This document shows positions 19,301 to 31,300 of a stretch of 64,000 nt of DNA, in pieces. A program made the position numbers and the translations under genes. The DNA is taken from positions 65,755,277 to 65,819,276 of the forward strand of contig NC_087066.1 in assembly GCF_963678635.1 (NCBI RefSeq), given 5' to 3'. The notes below the pieces were generated by a model that had not been told where the DNA came from, ran no database searches, and saw only the letters and a list, made by a program, of their open reading frames with translations. Numbering within the stretch: position 1 is the stretch's first letter; every line of letters starts with the position of its first letter. The stretch is from Symsagittifera roscoffensis (Eukaryota > Xenacoelomorpha > Acoela > Convolutidae).

Positions 19301-22300
19301 AAACATCGTCTAAATAGGTGATTGCGTTTTTCTTGAGTATTAGTGGTCTAAAAATTTTGCTCATAAAAGCTGAAAATGCTGCTGGTCCTATGGATATTCC
19401 ATAGAATAAGCGGTTGAATTCATATTGTTGGTTTCCGATAACAAATTGTGTTAAACGTCGTGATTGTTCATCTAGTGGCATTTGATTGTATGCACTATTC
19501 ATATCGGCGGTTGTAAAGTATTTGCCGTTTATTTTTGTTAAAATAACTTGTATTGGTTCAATGGGCCAATTACATTTTGATTCATCTATAAGTGAATTGA
19601 GGTATCTAGCATCGAGAACGATTTTTAATGATTCTCCTTTAGCTAGAATGATAACGGGGTTGATAAATGTGTTCCCTTTTGGTTGTTCTTCTTTATTAAC
19701 TGGTGATATAATGTTGTATTGTTCTAAAATATCGAGTAATCTGTTCACTTTATCATGTAAGTGAATTGGTACTTTACTTGCTCTCTGTTTTTTGAAAACT
19801 GCGTCTGGTTTTAACGGGAGATGTAGTGATGAACTGATTTTTCCAACATCGAATTTTGATGTTGCATAGACTGATGAATATTTAATTAGCTGTTTGGCTA
19901 ACTTTTCGAATTCGTCTTGTGTTATTTGTGAATGTTGGAAATTAAACATTGTTAAAAATTTTTGTTGGTCCTCTGTGTAGTTACTTATGTTGAATGTAGG
20001 TTTGAAATATGGAGTTTTTGTGAAATAATCCGTATTTCTGTTTTCGTTACTTATTATATTATTTATAGATAATTCTTCATTAAGAATTGTAGATTGGCAA
20101 ATATCTAGTAATTGGAGTATATTATTTACGCGATAGGCTTTTTCGTGTATTGGTGATATTGTAGCGTTGGTTTCACAATATCCTAAAAGTCCTAAAGGTA
20201 ATGTTACTTGGTAAGGTGTGTTGTTATAGACATGTAAGGAAATGATATCGGAATTCGAATTTTTCAAATATTTTATGGATGAGATTGTGATTTTGAAAAA
20301 TTTGTGAATAGGTTTGAATTCAAATTCTGACATATAAAATTTTTGTTTGTTTTGTTCTTTATCATATTGGTGAACTTGTTTGATTGAAAAATTATAGATA
20401 TTTCCTGATAGTGGTTTTAGGTGTTTTCTTTGTTGGTTAAATATCGGGTAGAATTTTGAAAAGAATGGTGGTTGTTTATTTAATCTTTGAAAAAATGTTA
20501 AGGATGTTTCTTTTGTTTTTGTATATTTATCTTTGATTAATATTTTACTATTTAGTATGTTAATTGTTGGTATATACTTCGAAATAAATGGTATTCCAAT
20601 GATATTATATTTAATGTCAGTGATATGGAATATTTGTTTAAATGGCTTATTTAAAATTTTGCTTTGCTCCATTGTTCTGGTGGGGAGGAGAAATAATTGG
20701 ATTTTTCCGTAGTTTATCAATGTTGATCCTTGTGCTGTTGCTAACTTACTGGAGGTTTCAAGAGGTGTTAGCTTTGGGTGTAAAGTTTTTATTTCATTCC
20801 ATGTGGGGATGTTTATTATGTTTGATTCTGCTCCTGAATCAATTAAAAAATCTATTTCAAGGTCTGGTGGTTGAAATTCTTTATTTCTTGGGCTTTCTAA
20901 GAGAAATGGTATTGTCCAAATTTTTTCTTTGGGTTGTTCTTTTTGTATATTTTGATAAATGTGGTTTGTATTCAAGCATTTTGTTTTAATATTTTTATTG
21001 GTTTGATTTGTAGTGTTAATCTCATTTGTTTCTTGCGTCGTTGGTGTGGAATTTATGGGTGTAGTGTAATAATTTTGAAGAAATTCTGATTGATTTTCAT
21101 ATATGTGTGATGAAAAAGGTTGTTCATATATGACAGATTCATAGTCATTTTCGACTTTTATCATATTGATAGAAAGAGTGTTTTCAGTATCACTTTCTGA
21201 ATCTGATGATGTACAGTTTATTTGATTGAGTTGTAACGTATCAGTTACTGTGTCATCAATACCTGGAGGGTCTGATGTTGTTTCTGGATTAGATTGTACT
21301 TGATTGATTTGTCTTTGATGTTTAGGTGTACTACTTCTGTGGCGATTATTAGAATTATTATAGTTATTATTATTCCGGTGTGGTGATTGGGAATAATTTC
21401 TATAACGATTATTATAACTTGAGTGTCGATTCTGTGAATTATTTCGCGATCTGTTTTGGTAATTATTGTTTGGTCTGTTAAAGTTCGATCTATTATATGA
21501 GTTATTCCTTGATTGATTGTTCGGGTAATTCTGGTTTCGGTTGTTTGAATAACTTCTATTTCGATTATAGGAGTAGTTTCTATTCCTATTGTATGATGAA
21601 TTTCGTGATTGGTTGTTTGGATAGTAGTTATTTCTTGATTGGGAATTAGATCTAGAAACAAATCGTTGTGTATTTGAATTTGATCTGGAGTAGTTATTTC
21701 GACTATTTGGTCTATTGTAGTGATTTTGTGATGAATTATTCGTGTTTCTTCGTTCTGGTGATCTTCCTCTATAACTTGAGTTATATGGTGATTGATTTCT
21801 TGTATAATTTGTATTGTTCGGGAGTGGTTTTCCTGAACTGTTGTTGCTGTAGACTGTTTTGTTCGGTAGATTTTGATCTTTTTTCATGTATTGATAGAAT
21901 GATTTATTTGGTTCTTTATATTTTTGAGGTTTATTTTGATTGTCTTGCTGTTTTTGTCTACATTCGGAAATACTATGTCCGTATCGTCGGCAATAATTAC
22001 ACCATTTTTTGAAAGATGGTTTGCCTTTAAAGTTTGGGTTCTTTTCGTAAATATTGAGTATTTCAGTGATTTTTTCAACGAGGTCTGTCTCTGATTCCTG
22101 TATATTATTAATATTAGTGGGAGTCGTTTCAATTCTGTTAACGTATTGTAATTTTAGATTTTCCGTTTCTTCTAGTTTCATCGTGATTTCTGCTTGTTCT
22201 AATTTGTCTACTAGTTTTCGAAAATCTAAATCGGGTTCTCGAATTGAAGAAGGATGGGATGCTCTCTTTTTTATTGCTATTTTCCTTAATTGTGGTGTTA

Positions 22301-25300
22301 AGGTCATCATTAAGATTTCTGTCATCTTTGTGTTTTTATAGTCGTGTGTATTTAATGAATATGCTTTTCGAACTAGTGTTTCGATTCGTACTGCTATTTG
22401 CTTGATGGTTTCGTTTGGTAATCTGCGAATTTCATTACATAAAATTCTTTGTTGTTGTTTGTTTCTTTCGGAGTCAAACATTTTTGAAAATTCCTGTGTA
22501 AACCTTTTCCAGTTTGATTTTATTTCTAGAGGTAGTACTGAAAACCATTTTTGGGCTGCGCCATCTAAGGTTGTTTGTATTAACGCTGTGCGTCGATGTA
22601 TCCAGTTTTGATGTAGTGGCGTATTAATTGGTTCAGGTCCAATATTTAAAATCAGGTTTGCTGTTACTGCATTTAAATAATCTTCTACAGAGTATTCAGG
22701 GTCTGTTCCTGTGAAAACCATTAAAGGTTTGTTTGATGTTATTGATGATCCACCCATAAGGTATGGATTCATTGTCATTTGTAATGATTCTGCTGCATTT
22801 GGCATTTGAGAAAAATTTGAAAGTTGGTTTCTTGTTATTTCATGTTGCTGGAGATAATATGGGAGTGGTATTTCATTTTGCATTTGTGATGGTTGATACG
22901 AGTGTGCAGTCATTGGATTTTGTTGTTGAATTGGTTGAAAAGATTGTGTATTAATTAGATTTTGTTGTTGAATTGGTTGTTGATGTTGTGCATCTATTGG
23001 TTGTGGAGAAAAATTTCTATGATTTGTACGTGTTTTCTGTATTCCTTGTCTACGATATTCTTGAGTATTTGGTGCAAATATATCTGGTTGTAAGAAATCA
23101 TCATCTGAGGATAAATAATCCATTTGATAAGATGTCTGTTTTTTATTTTTATTTTGTTGAAAAAATGGGTAATTTTCACTGTGATCCTGTGGAGGATTTG
23201 TTTGGAAATTTATTGAATTAGGTTGGGTCATTGGGCTATCCCAATTTCGAGATCTTGTATATTGGTTAAAATTTCTTTGTGGTTGGTTATATGTTTTTGA
23301 TGGATTTGTATAATTATAATTATGGTCTGCAAAGTTGTTTCTAGTGAATGTTTTGCGTGTTTTTGATGGTATTGTCATGGGTCTGTATGTTTGGTAATCC
23401 ATATGTGAATATTTAGGAGCAACCGAAGGTTTAACGGTTGATTGTAAGGTTACCTGTGTTTGTGAAGGATTTGTATTTCTTGGTGTTGTTAAATTTGGGC
23501 GTATTGGTGAAATACTTTGTTGTGTAGTTGTTGTGTGTACAATTTCTTCATTTATGAAGTGTGATGGTGTCTGGATATCTTGTTGAGTAAGATTCCTAGT
23601 TCCATTGAGGTTTTCATTGTGTATAACTGTAGAGTTTAAACTATTATTTTGTGTATCGGGCAAAAATGTATTATAGTTTAATGGTGTTGCATCAATGGTT
23701 AATGGTATTACTTTTACATAATCTCTTATGTAAGATATCGTACTTATTGCTTGACTTGAGATTGATTGTGGGAAGCTTATAAATGCGGGATGAGACCATT
23801 CGGGGTCCCAAACATAATCTGATTGTTCTGTGATAGCGGTATCATCGTTCGAGTTTTGGGGTCTAAAATTTTTTCTTGCTTGTGCAATTAAATCAATATT
23901 GTGTGTGAAATAATCTATTATGAACCATGCCAAAATTTTTTGTAGATCGTGTTTTGTATGTTGTGAAACGTCGTCTTTCGTGAAATTTTCTTTAATGATG
24001 TTTAAATAACTAGAGAGTAGTGTGATTTCATGTCGTACTTTCAAATGTTTAGATGTTTCTGTCGGTGAGACATTTGTTATTGGGATTTCGTTTTCTAATA
24101 TCGAAATATAACTATATATTATTGCGAAAACTTCATTGGTGAATATGGAGTTTGCTCTTTGTGAGTTATGATATTGGATGCTTTTTATATATTCTGAAAA
24201 AACTTTTGAAAATTCTAAATCAAGATCGTCTGTTTGAATTGTATATTTTCTATTATTATGGTTTGGTGAGGTGAATTCTATGGAGTAGATTCCATACTGT
24301 TGTGTTATGTTGCATATATCTTTTAAGTAGTGGTCTATGATTTGTCTTTTGATTTTTACATCTGGGAACTCTGTTTTACATGGACTGATTCGAAGGGGTT
24401 GTAATTTTTTAGAAATTCCTTTTTGAGTATTAAAATTAGGTATTAAAACAAATGTTCCAATTTTTAATTCGGAGGCTGGTGTAAAACGTGAATTGATTTG
24501 TTCATTAATGTTTTGTCTTTGTAATAACTTTTTTGTTATTTTTTGATAAATTTCATTGTGTTTTTTATCTCTATTTAGAATCCATTCGGTGTGTGTACCG
24601 GAGGCTAGTTTAAGAATTTGTGGGTGATGAAAATGATCTTCATCGTGTGTATGTAAAGGTAGGTTATAACAAATTGAGTCTTTATTTGGTTGACAATAAC
24701 CTTGTGCGTTTTTATGAGAATTTGCTGTAAACATTATTGGTTTGCGTGGCTTTTGGTTAAAAACCATTTCGTATGGTGACATTCCTAAAGTTGTCGTAAT
24801 TTGTGAATTATACGCTAAGGGAAATAATTTTACATCTGCTGACCATTCGGTATATTTTGTATCATTTCCGTTGATGATACATCTAAGATATTCTTGTAAT
24901 GAACGGTTCATACCTTCGACTAAGCCGTTTGTCCAAGGTGCATGAGATGTACGTGGTTTGTGTTTAATGTTATATAAATGACATAGTGTGATAATTTCAT
25001 TATTTATGAATTCTGTACCGTTGTCTGTAACTAAAATTTCTGGTAGTCCGAATTTTGCTATCCAGTGTTCATAGAGTGTTGTGTAAGCGTGATAAGCGTT
25101 ACAATGTGGTACTGGGTTAAGTGCTACATAATGTGTAAATGCGTCAACAATTACCATAATGTAGGAGTTTCCTTCGGATGAGGGTGAAATTGGTCCTTTG
25201 GTATCAAATGAGATACGATGGTTAAAGTACAAGCTTTGTCCTTTAAAATCTTGTTTTTGTGCTATTTGTTTTTGATTTGGGTAAGGTTTATTTAGTTGAC

Positions 25301-28300
25301 ATACTATACAGTCATTGCATAGTACTTTTATCCAAATTGGTGCATTTGGGAAGTAAAAATTTTGTATAAAATTTGAATATGTTTTTTCTGATCCAGAGTG
25401 TCCTTTAATATTTTGTGTATGTGAAATATTAAAAGCTATAAGAATCATACTTAAAGGGAGACAGGGAACTGTAGATTCATTCAGGTTATACTCTAAAAGG
25501 TCTGTATTTTCGTTAATTGTTGTGTTGTTAAATTTGCGAAAGTATCGGAGGAGTGTTTTGTTTCCTAGAATGGTTGAATCTGCCTTGACAGGTTTAGTTT
25601 TATATTTGTGCCATGATTTTAGTTGTCTAATTATCGGGTCAAGATTTTGATATTGTTTCAGTGTTGAAATTGTAATCGTTTCTGTTGGAGGGAGAAAAAT
25701 GTTTTCAATTTCGAATTTAGATAAGGGTATTGTATCAAGTGGGTCGTGAAGGTCAAAAACTTGATTTATTGTGTATTTTGAATCATTTGTTTGTGGTCCT
25801 GATAAATTTATTTTATCAGTTAAATTTTCTTTTTCAATTAGTGGAAAATGGTCTTTTTTAGGCGGGTGTTGTTTTGTTCGTTTTTGTTGGGTGTTATTTT
25901 TTATCCATTGAGAATATGGGATTGGTTTGAAAGTTGATGTTCCAAGTAGATCAACTTCATAATGATTATTTTGACAATCTAAATAAAGTGGGAAATGTTG
26001 TAAATTATTTATTTGTGATTGTTCAATATCAGTTTTTACTGCATATTTGCATTCCAATCGGGGTGATGTTTCGTTTTCTGCAAGGTAGAATTTTATGTTT
26101 TTGGGTATTTCAACTGTTGTTTTTCGTGTAAGTAATTCAGGTGGTGTATTTCGACTTAAGGTGTCTGGTAATGCAAGATTTTTTCCTGCAGTCCAAACTA
26201 TATGTAAGTTTGGAAATTTCATTAGAATTAGTTGAAATCTGTAAACTCGGTGGTTTGGGTTAGATTTTTGTGTAAAGAGAAAGATGATTGGTTTATGGTC
26301 TGTGAATAGAACTGTTGGATGTTTTGATCCAAGTATCAGAAATTCATATTCTGTCAGTGTATATATTATGGCTGTACATTCTCTCATTAGAGTTGAGAGT
26401 CGTAGCTCTGCTTGAGTGAATAATCGAGAATTTGCTGATATGAGGTTCATTTTATTTGTACCATTATGTGATTGTAATAGTGCTGCACCGATGCCAAAGT
26501 TCGAAGCATCGCACATTGCATAAAATGGTTGATTTGAATCTGGAATTGTGTTTGAAATTTGTTCAGTTAAAAGTTTCTTTATTTCTTCAAATCGTGTTTG
26601 ATGTTCTGTGTTCCATTCAAAATTATTTTGTTGTCTAAGGATGTTATAAAATGGTCGTAGATATAATTGCATTTTATAAACATATTTACTTAAAAAGTTT
26701 AACATTCCAAGAAATTCTTGGATTTTCTTTTTATTTGTTGGTGGTTGAAGTTTTTGAATAGCGTCAATGCGTGATTTCAATGGAGTGATTGTTTTTCTTT
26801 CTATATTATGTCCTAAGAATTTAACTCTTGTCAAAAAGAAGTGTGATTTATCGGGGGCGGCCTTCAGATTTTCGTTCTGAAGTATTTGGTGATATTTTTC
26901 TAAAACATTGAACATCTCGTCTTTTGTTTGTGATTGCATAAAAACATCGTCTAAATAGGTGATTGCGTTTTTCTTGAGTATTAGTGGTCTAAAAATTTTG
27001 CTCATAAAAGCTGAAAATGCTGCTGGTCCTATGGATATTCCATAGAATAAGCGGTTGAATTCATATTGTTGGTTTCCGATAACAAATTGTGTTAAACGTC
27101 GTGATTGTTCATCTAGTGGCATTTGATTGTATGCACTATTCATATCGGCGGTTGTAAAGTATTTGCCGTTTATTTTTGTTAAAATAACTTGTATTGGTTC
27201 AATGGGCCAATTACATTTTGATTCATCTATAAGTGAATTGAGGTATCTAGCATCGAGAACGATTTTTAATGATTCTCCTTTAGCTAGAATGATAACGGGG
27301 TTGATAAATGTGTTCCCTTTTGGTTGTTCTTCTTTATTAACTGGTGATATAATGTTGTATTGTTCTAAAATATCGAGTAATCTGTTCACTTTATCATGTA
27401 AGTGAATTGGTACTTTACTTGCTCTCTGTTTTTTGAAAACTGCGTCTGGTTTTAACGGGAGATGTAGTGATGAACTGATTTTTCCAACATCGAATTTTGA
27501 TGTTGCATAGACTGATGAATATTTAATTAGCTGTTTGGCTAACTTTTCGAATTCGTCTTGTGTTATTTGTGAATGTTGGAAATTAAACATTGTTAAAAAT
27601 TTTTGTTGGTCCTCTGTGTAGTTACTTATGTTGAATGTAGGTTTGAAATATGGAGTTTTTGTGAAATAATCCGTATTTCTGTTTTCGTTACTTATTATAT
27701 TATTTATAGATAATTCTTCATTAAGAATTGTAGATTGGCAAATATCTAGTAATTGGAGTATATTATTTACGCGATAGGCTTTTTCGTGTATTGGTGATAT
27801 TGTAGCGTTGGTTTCACAATATCCTAAAAGTCCTAAAGGTAATGTTACTTGGTAAGGTGTGTTGTTATAGACATGTAAGGAAATGATATCGGAATTCGAA
27901 TTTTTCAAATATTTTATGGATGAGATTGTGATTTTGAAAAATTTGTGAATAGGTTTGAATTCAAATTCTGACATATAAAATTTTTGTTTGTTTTGTTCTT
28001 TATCATATTGGTGAACTTGTTTGATTGAAAAATTATAGATATTTCCTGATAGTGGTTTTAGGTGTTTTCTTTGTTGGTTAAATATCGGGTAGAATTTTGA
28101 AAAGAATGGTGGTTGTTTATTTAATCTTTGAAAAAATGTTAAGGATGTTTCTTTTGTTTTTGTATATTTATCTTTGATTAATATTTTACTATTTAGTATG
28201 TTAATTGTTGGTATATACTTCGAAATAAATGGTATTCCAATGATATTATATTTAATGTCAGTGATATGGAATATTTGTTTAAATGGCTTATTTAAAATTT

Positions 28301-31300
28301 TGCTTTGCTCCATTGTTCTGGTGGGGAGGAGAAATAATTGGATTTTTCCGTAGTTTATCAATGTTGATCCTTGTGCTGTTGCTAACTTACTGGAGGTTTC
28401 AAGAGGTGTTAGCTTTGGGTGTAAAGTTTTTATTTCATTCCATGTGGGGATGTTTATTATGTTTGATTCTGCTCCTGAATCAATTAAAAAATCTATTTCA
28501 AGGTCTGGTGGTTGAAATTCTTTATTTCTTGGGCTTTCTAAGAGAAATGGTATTGTCCAAATTTTTTTTTTGGGTTGTTCTTTTTGTATATTTTGATAAA
28601 TGTGGTTTGTATTCAAGCATTTTGTTTTAATATTTTTATTGGTTTGATTTGTAGTGTTAATCTCATTTGTTTCTTGCGTCGTTGGTGTGGAATTTATGGG
28701 TGTAGTGTAATAATTTTGAAGAAATTCTGATTGATTTTCATATATGTGTGATGAAAAAGGTTGTTCATATATGACAGATTCATAGTCATTTTCGACTTTT
28801 ATCATATTGATAGAAAGAGTGTTTTCAGTATCACTTTCTGAATCTGATGATGTACAGTTTATTTGATTGAGTTGTAACGTATCAGTTACTGTGTCATCAA
28901 TACCTGGAGGGTCTGATGTTGTTTCTGGATTAGATTGTACTTGATTGATTTGTCTTTGATGTTTAGGTGTACTACTTCTGTGGCGATTATTAGAATTATT
29001 ATAGTTATTATTATTCCGGTGTGGTGATTGGGAATAATTTCTATAACGATTATTATAACTTGAGTGTCGATTCTGTGAATTATTTCGCGATCTGTTTTGG
29101 TAATTATTGTTTGGTCTGTTAAAGTTCGATCTATTATATGAGTTATTCCTTGATTGATTGTTCGGGTAATTCTGGTTTCGGTTGTTTGAATAACTTCTAT
29201 TTCGATTATAGGAGTAGTTTCTATTCCTATTGTATGATGAATTTCGTGATTGGTTGTTTGGATAGTAGTTATTTCTTGATTGGGAATTAGATCTAGAAAC
29301 AAATCGTTGTGTATTTGAATTTGATCTGGAGTAGTTATTTCGACTATTTGGTCTATTGTAGTGATTTTGTGATGAATTATTCGTGTTTCTTCGTTCTGGT
29401 GATCTTCCTCTATAACTTGAGTTATATGGTGATTGATTTCTTGTATAATTTGTATTGTTCGGGAGTGGTTTTCCTGAACTGTTGTTGCTGTAGACTGTTT
29501 TGTTCGGTAGATTTTGATCTTTTTTCATGTATTGATAGAATGATTTATTTGGTTCTTTATATTTTTGAGGTTTATTTTGATTGTCTTGCTGTTTTTGTCT
29601 ACATTCGGAAATACTATGTCCGTATCGTCGGCAATAATTACACCATTTTTTGAAAGATGGTTTGCCTTTAAAGTTTGGGTTCTTTTCGTAAATATTGAGT
29701 ATTTCAGTGATTTTTTCAACGAGGTCTGTCTCTGATTCCTGTATATTATTAATATTAGTGGGAGTCGTTTCAATTCTGTTAACGTATTGTAATTTTAGAT
29801 TTTCCGTTTCTTCTAGTTTCATCGTGATTTCTGCTTGTTCTAATTTGTCTACTAGTTTTCGAAAATCTAAATCGGGTTCTCGAATTGAAGAAGGATGGGA
29901 TGCTCTCTTTTTTATTGCTATTTTCCTTAATTGTGGTGTTAAGGTCATCATTAAGATTTCTGTCATCTTTGTGTTTTTATAGTCGTGTGTATTTAATGAA
30001 TATGCTTTTCGAACTAGTGTTTCGATTCGTACTGCTATTTGCTTGATGGTTTCGTTTGGTAATCTGCGAATTTCATTACATAAAATTCTTTGTTGTTGTT
30101 TGTTTCTTTCGGAGTCAAACATTTTTGAAAATTCCTGTGTAAACCTTTTCCAGTTTGATTTTATTTCTAGAGGTAGTACTGAAAACCATTTTTGGGCTGC
30201 GCCATCTAAGGTTGTTTGTATTAACGCTGTGCGTCGATATATCCAGTTTTGATGTAGTGGCGTATTAATTGGTTCAGGTCCAATATTTAAAATCAGGTTT
30301 GCTGTTACTGCATTTAAATAATCTTCTACAGAGTATTCAGGGTCTGTTCCTGTGAAAACCATTAAAGGTTTGTTTGATGTTATTGATGATCCACCCATAA
30401 GGTATGGATTCATTGTCATTTGTAATGATTCTGCTGCATTTGGCATTTGAGAAAAATTTGAAAGTTGGTTTCTTGTTATTTCATGTTGCTGGAGATAATA
30501 TGGGAGTGGTATTTCATTTTGCATTTGTGATGGTTGATACGAGTGTGCAGTCATTGGATTTTGTTGTTGAATTGGTTGAAAAGATTGTGTATTAATTAGA
30601 TTTTGTTGTTGAATTGGTTGTTGATGTTGTGCATCTATTGGTTGTGGAGAAAAATTTCTATGATTTGTACGTGTTTTCTGTATTCCTTGTCTACGATATT
30701 CTTGAGTATTTGGTGCAAATATATCTGGTTGTAAGAAATCATCATCTGAGGATAAATAATCCATTTGATAAGATGTCTGTTTTTTATTTTTATTTTGTTG
30801 AAAAAATGGGTAATTTTCACTGTGATCCTGTGGAGGATTTGTTTGGAAATTTATTGAATTAGGTTGGGTCATTGGGCTATCCCAATTTCGAGATCTTGTA
30901 TATTGGTTAAAATTTCTTTGTGGTTGGTTATATGTTTTTGATGGATGTGTATAATTATAATTATGGTCTGCAAAGTTGTTTCTAGTGAATGTTTTGCGTG
31001 TTTTTGATGGTATTGTCATGGGTCTGTATGTTTGGTAATCCATATGTGAATATTTAGGAGCAACCGAAGGTTTAACGGTTGATTGTAAGGTTACCTGTGT
31101 TTGTGAAGGATTTGTATTTCTTGGTGTTGTTAAATTTGGGCGTATTGGTGAAATACTTTGTTGTGTAGTTGTTGTGTGTACAATTTCTTCATTTATGAAG
31201 TGTGATGGTGTCTGGATATCTTGTTGAGTAAGATTCCTAGTTCCATTGAGGTTTTCATTGTGTATAACTGTAGAGTTTAAACTATTATTTTGTGTATCGG

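Noticed and set aside
21245..21661. 138-codon minus-strand Ile/Thr-rich frame (also at 28886-29302)
   Set aside because: Overlaps the Arg/Asn/Ser-rich Gag linker in another frame. Its low-complexity composition is explained by the repetitive codons of that linker.
16367..31000. Many plus-strand open frames of 60-115 codons across the Gag-Pol region
   Set aside because: They recur as identical pairs 7,641 bp apart, lie antisense to a continuous coding frame and have no domain content. They are shadows of the G-poor sense strand.
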